A model generated the notes under the pieces. It was not told the origin of the DNA. It saw only the letters and a list, made by a program, of their open reading frames with translations, and searched no databases. The position numbers and the translations under genes were made by a program. DNA of 64,000 nt from Halomonas sp. DQ26W (GTDB taxonomy: Bacteria; Pseudomonadota; Gammaproteobacteria; Pseudomonadales; Halomonadaceae): positions 81,829 to 145,828 of the forward strand of contig NZ_QPKI01000007.1 of assembly GCF_003339685.1 (NCBI RefSeq). Direction: 5' to 3'. Shown piece after piece: positions 46,144 through 55,464 of the stretch. The first letter of the stretch is position 1; every line of letters starts with the position of its first letter.

Positions 46144-47016
46144 CTATTCGTCCGTGAGTGCGTCACTGCTCGGGGCTGCTTCCAGCAGGCGGATACGGCG
46201 ATTGTCGGCGTTGAGCACGGTGAAGCGCCAGCCGCCCAGCTCGGCATGTTCGCCACGGCCGGGAAGGTGGCCGAAGCGCTGCATGACCAGCCCGCCGACC
46301 GTATCGAACTCGTCATCGGAGAAGTCGGTACCGAATCGCTCGTTGAAGTCCTCGATTGCTGTCAGAGCGCGGATGGCATAGCGACCCTCGCCTAACTCGC
46401 GGATATCGTCGTCCTCGTCGGTATCGTGCTCGTCTTCGATGTCACCGACGATTTGCTCGAGAATATCCTCGATGGTAACGATGCCCGCGGTACCGCCATA
46501 TTCGTCGACCACCACTGCCATGTGGTTGTGGGTATCGCGAAATTCCTTGAGCAGGCTGTTGAGTCGCTTGGATTCCGGCACGAACATGGCGGGGCGCAGG
46601 ATATCCTCGATACGGAAGTTCTCGCGCTCTTCATCTGGACAGTTGAGCAATCGCAGCAGGTCCTTGACCAGCAGCAGCCCCTTTATTTCGTCAAGATTCT
46701 CACCGATGACCGGGTAACGGGAGTGGCCCGTCTCGTCGATCAGCGCCAGGTACTCGTCCGGCGGCTGATCGGCAGCAATGGCCGCGACCTGGGAGCGTGG
46801 TATCAGCACTTCGCGGACCTGTTGGTCACTGATATTCAGGGCGCCTTCGATGATCATCATCGCATCCTGTTCCAGCTTCAGCCGAGAGCCGGCCTGGCGC
46901 AGGAATTCCATCAGCTCTTCCCGCGAACTGGGTCCATCATTATCACCCGAGAGGGCGCCGAGTAGTTTCTCGAGCCAGGACTTCCCGCCCTGGCCGGTCG
47001 ATCGGTCTTCACTCAT
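46144..47016 (-). CDS. corC: HlyC/CorC-family CBS-domain transport-associated protein
   Basis: This 290-residue cytoplasmic member of the CorC/YbeX family is linked to magnesium and cobalt efflux and, in E. coli YbeX, to ribosome and Mg2+ homeostasis. It has an N-terminal helical segment, two CBS motifs (VREVLIPRSQVAAI at about 64 and the ILRPAMFVPES region) and a C-terminal transporter-associated CorC_HlyC domain (IRALTAIEDFNERFGTDFSDDEFDTVGG). It overlaps ybeY by 4 bp. Confidence 0.94.
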   Translation of the reverse strand: MSEDRSTGQGGKSWLEKLLGALSGDNDGPSSREELMEFLRQAGSRLKLEQDAMMIIEGALNISDQQVREVLIPRSQVAAIAADQPPDEYLALIDETGHSRYPVIGENLDEIKGLLLVKDLLRLLNCPDEERENFRIEDILRPAMFVPESKRLNSLLKEFRDTHNHMAVVVDEYGGTAGIVTIEDILEQIVGDIEDEHDTDEDDDIRELGEGRYAIRALTAIEDFNERFGTDFSDDEFDTVGGLVMQRFGHLPGRGEHAELGGWRFTVLNADNRRIRLLEAAPSSDALTDE

Positions 47017-47543
47017 GGGTCGAGTCTCTCGTCCTCACTGTCGAAGTGTCGCTCGCCACTGCTGACGCCCATATCTAGGGCCGACAGGTAAGGGTCGGCA
47101 ATGGAAAAGGTCGCCAGGATATCGCGTTCCAGCTGTTCCATGGCTTCGGCTTCTATCTCCTCGGCATGGTCATGCCCGAGCAGATGCAGTGTGCCATGTA
47201 CCACCAGGTGAGCGTAGTGATCGTTGAGCCGCTTATCCTGCTCGAGGGCTTCCCGCATCACGACAGGATGGCAGATCACCAGGTCGCCTAGCAGCGAAAG
47301 CTCGATGCCAGGGGGGGGGTCGAAAGGGAACGAGAGCACATTGGTGGGCTGGTCGCGGCCACGATAGTCCCGGTTAAGAGCCTGGCTCTCGTCAGCATCG
47401 ACGAAGCGGATAGTGAGCTCAGTACGGTGTTCTTCCGGGTGGTGTGACAGTACGGCACCGACCCAGGACTCGAGCGTCGACTGCCCCGGCAGGGAGCTGC
47501 AGTTGTAGGCCACCTGACGGTCGACTATCGCGGCGAGGCTCAT
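47013..47543 (-). CDS. ybeY: rRNA maturation RNase YbeY
   Basis: YbeY is a zinc-dependent endoribonuclease involved in 16S rRNA 3'-end maturation and ribosome quality control. The 176-residue protein has the metal motif HGTLHLLGHDH with the three conserved histidines, and FVDADESQALNRDYRGRDQPTNVLSF upstream. It overlaps phoH (ATGA) and corC by 4 bp each, giving a tightly coupled phoH-ybeY-corC unit that matches ybeZ-ybeY-ybeX in E. coli. Confidence 0.96.
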   Translation of the reverse strand: MSLAAIVDRQVAYNCSSLPGQSTLESWVGAVLSHHPEEHRTELTIRFVDADESQALNRDYRGRDQPTNVLSFPFDPPPGIELSLLGDLVICHPVVMREALEQDKRLNDHYAHLVVHGTLHLLGHDHAEEIEAEAMEQLERDILATFSIADPYLSALDMGVSSGERHFDSEDERLDP

Positions 47544-48640
47544 GATTCGCCGTAGTCCTTGTTGCCCCTTTGGCGCTCACGCTCCTGGCGGAGTGACTCG
47601 CGCTCGCGGGTGCGGGCATCGGCCCGAGCACGGTCCTGGACCTCCTGCTCGGCCTCGAAGCTCTCGTAGGCCTCGATGATGCGCTGTACCAGCGGGTGGC
47701 GTACCACATCCTTGGCGGCGAAGTGCGTGACGCCAATGCCGGGAGTGCCTCGTAGTACTTCCAGCACCTGGATCAGGCCGGAGCTCGACCCTCGGGGCAG
47801 GTCGACCTGGGTGACGTCGCCGGTAATCACGGCGGTTGAGCCGAAGCCGATACGGGTCAGGAACATTTTCATCTGCTCGCGAGTGGTGTTCTGGCTCTCG
47901 TCGAGAATGATGAAGGCATTGTTCAAGGTGCGCCCACGCATGTAGGCCAGTGGGGCGATCTCGATCACTTGGCGTTCGATCAACTTGCCTACCTGCTCGA
48001 AGCCCAGCATTTCGTAGAGGGCATCGTAGAGCGGGCGCAGGTAGGGGTCGATCTTCTGGGCCAGGTCGCCGGGCAGAAAGCCGAGTTTTTCACCCGCCTC
48101 CACGGCCGGCCGCACCAGCAGGATGCGGCGCACTTCCTGATGGTTAAGCGCCTCCACCGCCGCGGCGACGGCCAGATAGGTCTTGCCGGTACCGGCCGGG
48201 CCGATGCCGAAGTTGATATCATGGGCGCGAATGCTCGTGACATAGCTCTGCTGGTTCTGTCCGCGCGGCTTGATCAGTACCTTGGGCGTGCGCAGCAGTA
48301 CGTCGCCATCTTCGTGCCCTTCTTCCTCCTCCAGCGCCTCGAGGCCGGACTCTTGCAGGAACAGATGCACGGTATCCGGCGACAGGACGCCAGCTTCGGC
48401 TTCGCGATAGAGATGTTCCAGTACATTCGCGGCCGCTTTCACCCGATTTCCAGGGCCTGCCAGCTGAAACACGTTACCGCGATTGCGAAGGGTGACGTCG
48501 AGTCGCTCCTCGACCAGTTTGAGGTGCTCGTCACGCTGACCGCAGAGATTGGCCAGGCGCTGAGGGTCATTGGGTTCGAGGCTCAATGTGATGATGCGGT
48601 TCGCCTGAGAAGTTGGCTGGCTCAAGACAAGGGGATCCAT
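47540..48640 (-). CDS. ybeZ: PhoH-like ATPase (YbeZ)
   Basis: This is a 366-residue RNA-associated P-loop ATPase that partners YbeY. It has an N-terminal KH-like region, Walker A GPAGTGKT, the RPAVEAGEKLGFLPGDL motif and Walker B-like AFIILDESQNTT. The C-terminus is a charged Arg/Glu-rich tail (about 330-366), longer than in E. coli. It leads the operon to ybeY, corC and lnt; miaB lies 60 bp upstream in the same direction, as in many gammaproteobacteria. Confidence 0.95.
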   Translation of the reverse strand: MDPLVLSQPTSQANRIITLSLEPNDPQRLANLCGQRDEHLKLVEERLDVTLRNRGNVFQLAGPGNRVKAAANVLEHLYREAEAGVLSPDTVHLFLQESGLEALEEEEGHEDGDVLLRTPKVLIKPRGQNQQSYVTSIRAHDINFGIGPAGTGKTYLAVAAAVEALNHQEVRRILLVRPAVEAGEKLGFLPGDLAQKIDPYLRPLYDALYEMLGFEQVGKLIERQVIEIAPLAYMRGRTLNNAFIILDESQNTTREQMKMFLTRIGFGSTAVITGDVTQVDLPRGSSSGLIQVLEVLRGTPGIGVTHFAAKDVVRHPLVQRIIEAYESFEAEQEVQDRARADARTRERESLRQERERQRGNKDYGES

Positions 48641-48700
48641 GCGTTGCGAATGTGGGCTCAGCTTACTGCCCCGGCGAAGGCCGGGGCAATGGCAGAATAC

Positions 48701-50044
48701 TCAGTGTAGTGCCGGCGAGTACAGCTCGCCACGTAGCGAGTTGGGTAGCGCTTCGGTGATGGTGACATCGACGAAGTGACCGATCAGCTCGGTGGGGTTG
48801 GCGGCCCGGAAGTTGACCACCCGATTGTTTTCGGTGCGCCCGGTGAGCTGGCCAGGATCCCTTGGCGAGAAGCCGGTGACCAGAATTCGCTGGGTCGTCC
48901 CCACCATCCGACGGCTGATCTGCATAGCCTGCTGGATGATGCGTTCCTGCAGGATCGCCAGGCGCTGCTTCTTGACGCTCTCGGGGGTATCGTCGGCAAG
49001 GCTTGCCGCCGGCGTGCCGGGGCGGGCCGAGTAGACGAAGCTGAAGGAATGATCGAAGCCGATGCGGTGGATCAGATCCATGGTCGCTTCGAAATCCGCT
49101 TCGGTCTCGCCGGGAAAGCCGATGATGAAGTCCGACGAGAAGCTGATGTCGGGGCGCAGCTTGCGGATGCGCTCCAGCTTCTCCACATACTCCTCGACGG
49201 TGTGGCCGCGCTTCATCGCCGCCAGAATACGGTCGGAGCCGGCCTGTACCGGCAGGTGCAGGTGGCTGACCAGTTCCGGTACCTCGCCATAGGCCTCGAT
49301 CAGGCTGTCGGTGAACTCCACCGGGTGAGACGTGGTGAAGCGAACGCGATCGATGCCTTCCACCGCCGCCACGCAGGCGATCAGCTCGGCCAGGTCGATC
49401 TCGTCACCGAGCTGGTTCTCCCCGCGGTAGGCATTGACGTTCTGTCCCAGCAGGTTGATCTCGCGTACCCCCTGATCGGCCAGGTGGATGACTTCGTCCA
49501 TGACCGACTCGAAGGGGCGTGACACTTCCTCGCCGCGGGTATAGGGCACGACACAGAAGGTGCAGTACTTGGAGCAGCCTTCCATGACCGAGACGAAGGC
49601 GGTGGCCCCGTCCGAGCTGGGGCTGGGCAGGTGATCGAACTTCTCGATCTCCGGGAAGGTGACGTCGACCACGGAAATCTGATCGTTGCGCCGGGAGTCG
49701 AGCATGGCCGGGACACGGTGCAGTGTCTGGGGGCCGAAGACCATGTCGACATGGGGGGCACGCTTGCGCAGAGCCTCCCCTTCCTGACTGGCCACGCAGC
49801 CCCCGACGCCGATCACCAGGTCGGGATTGGCCTCCTTGAGTTTCTTCCAGCGACCGAGCTGGTGGAAGACCTTCTCCTGGGCCTTCTCGCGAATCGAGCA
49901 GGTATTGAGAAGGATGACGTCGGCGTCGCCTTCGTCGTCGGTCAGTTCCAACTGATGGGATTCGCCGAGCAGATCCGCCATGCGAGCGGAGTCGTACTCG
50001 TTCATCTGGCAGCCGTGGGTCTTGATGAAGAGTTTCTTCGCCAT
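48701..50044 (-). CDS. miaB: tRNA-2-methylthio-N6-dimethylallyladenosine synthase MiaB
   Basis: MiaB is a radical-SAM methylthiotransferase that adds the ms2 group to i6A37, the product of MiaA (2555-3505). The 447-residue protein has the N-terminal UPF0004 domain with three Cys ([36 protein letters not shown]), the radical-SAM CxxxCxxC in [18 protein letters not shown], and a C-terminal TRAM domain. Two [4Fe-4S] clusters are expected. A perfect TATAAT lies upstream on the same strand. Confidence 0.97.
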   Translation of the reverse strand: MAKKLFIKTHGCQMNEYDSARMADLLGESHQLELTDDEGDADVILLNTCSIREKAQEKVFHQLGRWKKLKEANPDLVIGVGGCVASQEGEALRKRAPHVDMVFGPQTLHRVPAMLDSRRNDQISVVDVTFPEIEKFDHLPSPSSDGATAFVSVMEGCSKYCTFCVVPYTRGEEVSRPFESVMDEVIHLADQGVREINLLGQNVNAYRGENQLGDEIDLAELIACVAAVEGIDRVRFTTSHPVEFTDSLIEAYGEVPELVSHLHLPVQAGSDRILAAMKRGHTVEEYVEKLERIRKLRPDISFSSDFIIGFPGETEADFEATMDLIHRIGFDHSFSFVYSARPGTPAASLADDTPESVKKQRLAILQERIIQQAMQISRRMVGTTQRILVTGFSPRDPGQLTGRTENNRVVNFRAANPTELIGHFVDVTITEALPNSLRGELYSPALH

Positions 50045-50150
50045 AAGAATAGGATCGCGATCGGTTGCCCGACGCTTGCGTCACCGGTGAGTGGAGTGTC
50101 GCGGGAATGCGGCTCGGCCAGCCTGCCGGGCCGTTCTCGAAGATGGGAAC

Positions 50151-50156
50151 ATTATA
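50151..50156 (-). promoter_or_regulatory. Candidate -10 element for miaB operon
   Basis: The minus strand reads TATAAT exactly, about 110 bp before the miaB ATG. The -35 region (CTGGCC, 18 bp upstream) is poor. Confidence 0.35.
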
Positions 50157-50288
50157 CGGAACCAGGGGCAGCGGGGCCAGCGTGGTGGTCTCGTCGCCCA
50201 TCGACTGTGTTACGCTTGCGAGTCTGCAGGGGTGTGCCCCGTTTCTGGGTGCACTACGGTCAATCGAACGGGAAGGAATGACGGCTTT

Positions 50289-50618
50289 ATGGCGGCCAAG
50301 CCGATCTATCGGGTGGTTTTTCACCAACAAGGTGAAGTGTGGGAACTCTATGCCCGCGAGATATTCCAAAGTGACCTCTGGGGCTTCATCGAGATCGAGG
50401 AGTTCGTCTTCCAGGATGGCTCGAAGCTGGTGGTGGACCCCTCGGCTGACAAGCTGCGCCACACCTTCGACGGTGTGATCCGCAGCTATCTGCCGATCAA
50501 CTCCATCGTGCGTATCGATGAGGTGGAGCGAGAGGGACCCGCGCGGGCAGTCAAGAGCGAAGGGCGCATTGCCGAGTTCCCGCGTGCGCCGATGCCGCCG
50601 CCCAAGAGTGAGCGCTAA
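50289..50618 (+). CDS. DUF1820-family protein
   Basis: This 109-residue soluble protein starts MAAKPIYRVVFHQQGEVWELYAREIFQSDLW, with VVDPSADKLRHTFDGVIRSYLPINSIVRIDEV. This matches the gammaproteobacterial DUF1820 family, which has no assigned function. The tail is Pro-rich and basic. It is divergent from miaB; an AAGGA site precedes the ATG. The family is commonly found near miaB and phoH. Confidence 0.85.
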   Translation: MAAKPIYRVVFHQQGEVWELYAREIFQSDLWGFIEIEEFVFQDGSKLVVDPSADKLRHTFDGVIRSYLPINSIVRIDEVEREGPARAVKSEGRIAEFPRAPMPPPKSER

Positions 50619-50729
50619 GCGCTAGGGGAGGAGCGCTGAGCTGCAACCGCTGGTCATGAATCGACCAGCCTGACCCGGGGCCGTATGGGGTAACAAGTGG
50701 CCGCGCATTTCCAGTGCTTTTTCCGGGAC

Positions 50730-50752
50730 CTATCCACAGAATCTGTGGGTAG
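50730..50752. promoter_or_regulatory. 23-nt palindrome with a DnaA-box-like core
   Basis: CTATCCACAGA-A-TCTGTGGGTAG pairs along eleven positions with one G-T. CTATCCACA differs from the DnaA-box TTATCCACA at one base. It lies 112 bp upstream of the SH3 protein gene and may be an operator or a hairpin. Confidence 0.35.
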
Positions 50753-50863
50753 CTCCCTCAGACATTGGTCTCATCGGCTGCCGGACGAACGGGAGGTTCT
50801 GAGGCGGCATACAGGTCGCGGCGCAGCAGCTGCCGCAGGAGCCTTCGATAGCAGGACAACGGC

Positions 50864-51493
50864 ATGACAATGCATAGACTCACGACCCTCATGGCGGGCG
50901 TCACACTGGGGCTGATGGCCCTGCCGCTGCACGCCCAGCAGAGTTCAGACGCCACCCACTGGGTATCCGACGAACTCACTACCTATGTTCGCAGCGGACC
51001 AACCGATGGTTACCGCATTGTCGGCACCCTGACTTCCGGTGAGCCAGTTACCCTGCTGGAAACCAGTGGTGACTATAGCCGGGTTAGCGATACCGAGGGC
51101 AGTACCGTCTGGGTGCTCAGCAACGAATTGCAGGAGCAGCCGAGTGCGCGGCAGCAGTTGCCGGAACTCGAAAGGCAGGTGGCTGAGCTGGAAGAGCGGT
51201 TAGGCAGAATCAACGAGACCTGGGAGGACCGGGTATCGGCGATGACCGAGACCCTTGATGTTCGTGAGCAGCGAATCGCCGAGCTGGAGGCGAGCAATCG
51301 CCAGCTCGACAGCGAAGCCGACCGTTCACGGCAGACTAATCGCCAGTTGCAGGCACGACTGGACACCCAGGAAGAAGACCTGCTGATTCGCTATTTCATG
51401 TATGGCGGCGGAGTGGCCGGTGCCGGCCTGCTGGTGGGGCTTATCATTCCTCATCTGCCACGCAAGAAACGCAAGCGCGACCGGTGGTTCTAA
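50864..51493 (+). CDS. SH3-domain protein, TIGR04211/YgiM type
   Basis: This 209-residue envelope protein has an N-terminal signal peptide (about 1-25, ending LHAQQ), a bacterial SH3 domain (about 30-90, with TTYVRSGPTDGYRIVGTL), a coiled coil (about 95-165), and a C-terminal transmembrane helix (YGGGVAGAGLLVGLIIPHL) followed by a basic KKRKRDR tail in the cytoplasm. This matches E. coli YgiM in layout. The role is unclear, possibly cell-wall related. An AGGA site lies before the ATG. Confidence 0.85.
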   Translation: MTMHRLTTLMAGVTLGLMALPLHAQQSSDATHWVSDELTTYVRSGPTDGYRIVGTLTSGEPVTLLETSGDYSRVSDTEGSTVWVLSNELQEQPSARQQLPELERQVAELEERLGRINETWEDRVSAMTETLDVREQRIAELEASNRQLDSEADRSRQTNRQLQARLDTQEEDLLIRYFMYGGGVAGAGLLVGLIIPHLPRKKRKRDRWF

Positions 51494-51554
51494 TACATCG
51501 CTGGTGTTACGCAAACGCTGGTTCTATCGGGTAGCTGGTTTCAACGGAGAAAGT

Positions 51555-52193
51555 ATGGTCGGGGAATGGCTGGACCGCTGGCATGAAGGGCGCATCGGAT
51601 TTCATCGCTCACAGGTGCATCCGGCCTTGATGCAGTACTGGCCACTGCTCGGGGCAATGCCAGGCACCAAGGTTCTGGTACCGCTCTGTGGCAAGAGCCT
51701 CGACATGCGCTGGCTGGCTCGCCATGATCATCCGGTACTGGGTATCGAGCTGGCCGAGGAAGCGATCGAGCAATTCGTCGCCGAAGGTACCGGTGAAATA
51801 TCCCGCTATCGGCAGGAGCCCTTTGCCGTCTGTCGCCAAGGCAACGTCGAGATATGGTGTGGCGATTTCTTTCATTTTCATATCGAGCAGGCCGCCGAAA
51901 TTGACGCCTTCTATGACCGGGGCGCGCTGATCGCCTTGCCGGCAGCAACGCGCCAGCGCTATGCCTTCCACTTAGGTCAATTGACCCCGCCCGGTGCTCG
52001 TGGGCTATTGATCAGTCTGGTGCGCGCCCCGGGCGACGAGGGTGGCCCGCCGTTCAGCGTCACTGCTGACGAGGTTCGAGAGCTCTTCGAGCCCAACTTC
52101 CTGGTCACACACCTCGAGGATGGGGAGCCCGAAGAGGGCAGCGGCTTTCGTGAAAGCGTTTGGGCCATGGTTCGCCGCGGGCCCGCCGTCTAG
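51555..52193 (+). CDS. tpm: Thiopurine S-methyltransferase
   Basis: This 212-residue SAM-dependent methyltransferase belongs to the TPMT family, which in bacteria methylates selenium and tellurium compounds as well as thiopurines. It shows the family start WLDRWHEGRIGFHRSQVHPAL, KVLVPLCGKSLDMRWLA (SAM motif) and FYDRGALIALP. A GGAGAAAG site lies before the ATG. The TAG stop lies inside the first unit of a 15-bp tandem repeat. Confidence 0.93.
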   Translation: MVGEWLDRWHEGRIGFHRSQVHPALMQYWPLLGAMPGTKVLVPLCGKSLDMRWLARHDHPVLGIELAEEAIEQFVAEGTGEISRYRQEPFAVCRQGNVEIWCGDFFHFHIEQAAEIDAFYDRGALIALPAATRQRYAFHLGQLTPPGARGLLISLVRAPGDEGGPPFSVTADEVRELFEPNFLVTHLEDGEPEEGSGFRESVWAMVRRGPAV

Positions 52194-52249
52194 GAACTGT
52201 CCCACTAAGAATTGTCCCACTAAGAATTGTCCGGCTAGGCACTGTCCGA
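52190..52249. repeat. 15-bp tandem repeat beginning at the tpm stop codon
   Basis: There are four units of the form CTARGAAYTGTCCCA (52190, 52205, 52220, 52235); the last two have diverged at the end. Each unit carries TAA or TAG in the frame of the methyltransferase gene, so the array provides successive stop codons. Confidence 0.8.
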
Positions 52250-52303
52250 GAACTGGCTGGGCTCGTCGCCTTTTTGACAAAGCCTGGCAAGCCTGAAAAA
52301 CCC

Positions 52304-52333
52304 AAGCCGGGCGCCCTTTTTGGGCGGCCGCTT
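52304..52333. terminator. Hairpin between tpm and the YajG-like gene
   Basis: CGCCC-TTTTT-GGGCG with flanking AAGC and GCTT partial pairing sits between convergent genes. It is a modest hairpin and the T-run is in the loop, so its strength is uncertain. Confidence 0.4.
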
Positions 52334-52358
52334 GTTGTTTGGGGAGTGGGCGGCTCAC

Positions 52359-52961
52359 TCAACGCGCCAGCAGCTGCCCCAGCTCCGGGTCGCGGAAAGC
52401 ACGATCGAGTCCATTGCTCAGCAGGTCATTGAGCATGCGTGCATTGGTATCGCGATCCGGCCGGAAGGCATAGCTCTGGGTGCGGCGAGAGGTGTAAGTG
52501 CCGGTATAGGTGTTGCCGGCATTGACCGCCCTTGCTTCGAATACCGCCTCGAGTCGGGCCTCGTCGATGACTGGCCGGCTTTCACCGCGCTCATATCCCA
52601 GGTGTACCAGTGTGAGGGTAAGGGTGGGTCGTCCCTCTGCCGGTTCGGTGGTGGGTGAAAAGCCCATCTCTCGTACGGCGCGTTCGGCTTCGCGTTGTAG
52701 CCTGGGCACTAGTTCATGGGCACTCACTGTGATGGTGGAGGTGGCCATTGCACTGCCGCTACGGGTGCCGATCACTTCGCTATCGCGGTCATCCACGGCC
52801 ATCACTGTGACGGCCTGGCCACTGCCGGTCGTGGGGACGTCGGCGGTACGCTGTGGATTCAGTTGAAGATAGTGAGGGCTGGCACAGCCTGCCAGCAGGG
52901 CACTGGTCAGTAGCAAGGCGGCTGCACGCAGAGTCAGAAGGGGAAAAGGGCGTCGAATCAT
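52359..52961 (-). CDS. YajG-family lipoprotein
   Basis: This 200-residue lipoprotein has a signal segment ending LLAGC, with the lipidation Cys at about 26, followed by the YajG-like sequence PHYLQLNPQ and VTVMAVDDRDSEVIGTR. It is probably outer-membrane attached and its function is unknown. The ATG at 52961 has GGAGAG upstream. In E. coli yajG neighbours bolA and ampG; here it faces the methyltransferase gene and diverges from a GNAT gene. Confidence 0.85.
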   Translation of the reverse strand: MIRRPFPLLTLRAAALLLTSALLAGCASPHYLQLNPQRTADVPTTGSGQAVTVMAVDDRDSEVIGTRSGSAMATSTITVSAHELVPRLQREAERAVREMGFSPTTEPAEGRPTLTLTLVHLGYERGESRPVIDEARLEAVFEARAVNAGNTYTGTYTSRRTQSYAFRPDRDTNARMLNDLLSNGLDRAFRDPELGQLLAR

Positions 52962-53082
52962 CTGGGACTCTCCTGGGTGGTGATGGAGGGTGGCGAGTAT
53001 AGCCGAGAAGGCCAACGGCAACAGCGTTGAGTGTACCGGCGCCAGAGCAGTTACAATGGGGTTCCTCCAAGGGAGAGTGCTC

Positions 53083-53523
53083 ATGATTCGACCCGCAGCC
53101 AAGGTAGACATGCCGCAGCTCGTCGATATCTGGTTGCGTGCCTCGCAGCTGGCTCACGACTTCATTCCCGCCGAGTTCTGGCAGCGTCGCTCCCACGACA
53201 TGGCCACCCGTTCTCTACCGGGCGCAGAGACGCATGTGCTTGAGCTGGGTGGTAGCGTGATCGGCTTTTCGGCCCTCAATGGCGACCACCTCGAGGCGCT
53301 GTTCATCGATCCGGCCTACCAGCGCTTCGGTCATGGCACGCACTTGATGGCCCATGCCATGGCGTGCCGGAAGCGAATCACATTGTGTGTCTACTCGCGC
53401 AATGTGCGTGCCGTTTCGTTCTATCGAAGGCTGGGGTTCCAGATGATCGAGGATCGCATTGAGCCGCTAAGCGGTGAAAGTGAAACCTTGATGGCCTGGT
53501 CCCGCCAGCCCAACGTCGAGTGA
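53083..53523 (+). CDS. YjaB-like GNAT acetyltransferase
   Basis: This 146-residue acetyltransferase starts MIRPAAKVDMPQLVDIWLRASQLAHDFI and has HLEALFIDPAYQRFGHGTHLM and VYSRNVRAVSFYRRLGFQ. The arrangement matches E. coli YjaB (SxxATHDF, ALFIDP). The acetyl-CoA loop reads QRFGHGT, where many GNATs have a Gly in place of the Phe. Its substrate is unknown. It diverges from the YajG-type gene. Confidence 0.87.
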   Translation: MIRPAAKVDMPQLVDIWLRASQLAHDFIPAEFWQRRSHDMATRSLPGAETHVLELGGSVIGFSALNGDHLEALFIDPAYQRFGHGTHLMAHAMACRKRITLCVYSRNVRAVSFYRRLGFQMIEDRIEPLSGESETLMAWSRQPNVE

Positions 53524-53545
53524 TCCTGTCGGGCCATCGGCCGGT

Positions 53546-54640
53546 TCAGGCGGCCTCTAGTCGCTTGCATTCGGGCGTGCTGCGTTCGTCGGGAAATCGA
53601 TGCCAGCGACGCGGTACCGCGAACAGCCGCATGCCGCGGGTCAACCCGAGACGCTCGTAATCGGCATGGCGAACGGTGGCCAGCCAGGGCTCGCCCAGCC
53701 AGTCGGCTTCCAGCTCCACCCTGACCTCGGCACCCACCGGCGAGATCGCCGTTACGGTGACCGGTAGATGGGCATTGTCCGTAGCGCGCTCCACCAGTTC
53801 CACCTCGTGGGGGCGCAGCAGCAGTTGTTCTGCGCCATCGGGCAGGTCCACTGCCAGGCGGGCGTCGCCGCAGGTCAGAACGCCATCCCGCACCGAGCCC
53901 TCCAGGTGGTTCACATCCCCCAGGAACTCGAACACGAAGCGGTTGGTCGGCGCGCGGTAGAGCGTGTCCGGGGTATCGATCTGCTCGATGCGTCCATTGC
54001 TCATCACCACCACCCGGTCGGATAGCTCGAGGGCCTCTTCCTGGTCGTGGGTGACGAAAACACTGGTGAAATTGAGTTCGTCGTGCAGGTGGCGCAGCCA
54101 ACGGCGCAGCTCCTGGCGCACCTTTGCGTCCAGTGCGCCGAAGGGCTCGTCGAGCAGCAGAACCTCAGGGCGAAGGGCCAGCGCCCGGGCCAGCGAGACG
54201 CGCTGCTGCTGGCCACCGGAGAGCTGCGCGGGGTAGCGATTCGCCAACTGCTCGAGCTTGACCATTTCCAGCAGCCGATGGACCCGGGCACGGATCTCGC
54301 CGCTGGTGGGCCGGCTCTTGCGCGGCATGACGGTGAGACCAAAGGCGACGTTGTCGAACACGGTCATGTGACGGAACAGCGCGTAATGCTGGAAGACGAA
54401 GCCGATGCGCCGGTCACGGACATGCAGGTTGGTCACGTCACGATCGCCGAACAGGATGCGTCCGGCTGGCTCGCGATCGGCGGATTCCAGACCGGCCATG
54501 ATGCGCAACAGGGTGGTCTTGCCGGAACCGGAGGGCCCCAGCAGGCCTATCAGCTCGCCGTCGCGAATATCCAGGTTCACCGGCTCCAGGGCCAGGCTCT
54601 TGCCGAAATGCTTGGCAACGTTGTGAAGGCGGATGCTCAT
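53546..54640 (-). CDS. cysA: Sulfate/thiosulfate ABC transporter ATP-binding protein CysA
   Basis: CysA powers import of sulfate and thiosulfate across the inner membrane. The 364-residue protein has Walker [10 protein letters not shown], the signature LSGGQQQR, Walker [13 protein letters not shown] and the H-loop THD, then a C-terminal regulatory OB-like domain (about 240-345). The ATG at 54640 overlaps the cysW stop (ATGA). It is the distal gene of cysP-cysT-cysW-cysA. Confidence 0.95.
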   Translation of the reverse strand: MSIRLHNVAKHFGKSLALEPVNLDIRDGELIGLLGPSGSGKTTLLRIMAGLESADREPAGRILFGDRDVTNLHVRDRRIGFVFQHYALFRHMTVFDNVAFGLTVMPRKSRPTSGEIRARVHRLLEMVKLEQLANRYPAQLSGGQQQRVSLARALALRPEVLLLDEPFGALDAKVRQELRRWLRHLHDELNFTSVFVTHDQEEALELSDRVVVMSNGRIEQIDTPDTLYRAPTNRFVFEFLGDVNHLEGSVRDGVLTCGDARLAVDLPDGAEQLLLRPHEVELVERATDNAHLPVTVTAISPVGAEVRVELEADWLGEPWLATVRHADYERLGLTRGMRLFAVPRRWHRFPDERSTPECKRLEAA

Positions 54641-55464
54641 GTGTGAACCTCCCGGCGCGCGGCGCGCCATTCCAGGCTGGCCTTGGCGACCAGCGTGAGC
54701 AGGGCGATCAGGGCCAGCAGCGATGCGCTGGCGAAGGCGCCCACGGTGTTGTAGTCCTGGTACAGCTGTTCCAGATGTAGCGGCAGGGTATTGGTCTGGC
54801 CGCGAATGGCCCCCGAGACCACCGAGACGGCGCCGAACTCCCCCACCGCACGGGCGTTGGTAAGTATCACGCCGTAGAGCAGTGCCCAGCGAATGTTGGG
54901 CAACGTCACCCGTCGAAAGACTGTCCAGCCCGGGGCTCCCAGGGTCACAGCAGCTTCTTCTTCCCGGGAGCCCTGAGCCTGCATCAACGGTATGAGTTCA
55001 CGGGCCACGAAGGGGCAGGTGACGAAGATGGTGACCATCAGGATGCCCGGCCAGGCGAACATCAGCTGGATATCGTATCCGTCCAGCCAGCTGCCGAGCC
55101 AGCCGGTGCGGCCATAGAGCAGCAGGTAGATAAGGCCGGCGACCACCGGCGAGACCGCAAAGGGGATATCGATCAGGGTCTGCAGGATGCGCCGCCCGGG
55201 GAAGGTGAAGCGAGTGACCAGCCACGCCAGCGCCACGCCGAATACCAGACAGATCGGAATCGTCAGCAGGGCGATGAACAGAGTCAGTCCGATGGCCGCC
55301 ACGGTGTATTCGTTGCTGACGTTGCTCCAGAACACCCCCACCCCCTGGGCGAAGGCCTGGGCGAAGATCGCCACCAGCGGCAGCAGCAGGAAGAGTGCCG
55401 AAAGTGCCACGGCGAGGAACACGAGCAGGCGCCGAACTCGGGGCGCATCACCGATTCGCTGCAT
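54637..55464 (-). CDS. cysW: Sulfate ABC transporter permease CysW
   Basis: CysW is one of the two membrane subunits of the sulfate importer. The 275-residue protein has six hydrophobic segments and the EAA-loop motif [23 protein letters not shown], with [15 protein letters not shown] downstream. The ATG at 55464 (MQRIGDAP) overlaps the cysT stop by one base. The long open frame upstream of it is a shadow of cysT. Confidence 0.95.
   Translation of the reverse strand: MQRIGDAPRVRRLLVFLAVALSALFLLLPLVAIFAQAFAQGVGVFWSNVSNEYTVAAIGLTLFIALLTIPICLVFGVALAWLVTRFTFPGRRILQTLIDIPFAVSPVVAGLIYLLLYGRTGWLGSWLDGYDIQLMFAWPGILMVTIFVTCPFVARELIPLMQAQGSREEEAAVTLGAPGWTVFRRVTLPNIRWALLYGVILTNARAVGEFGAVSVVSGAIRGQTNTLPLHLEQLYQDYNTVGAFASASLLALIALLTLVAKASLEWRAARREVHT

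Noticed and set aside
50730..50752. Possible replication origin near the DnaA-like site
   Set aside because: Only one palindromic site is seen, with no cluster of DnaA boxes, no AT-rich unwinding element and no dnaA, gyrB or gidA genes nearby.
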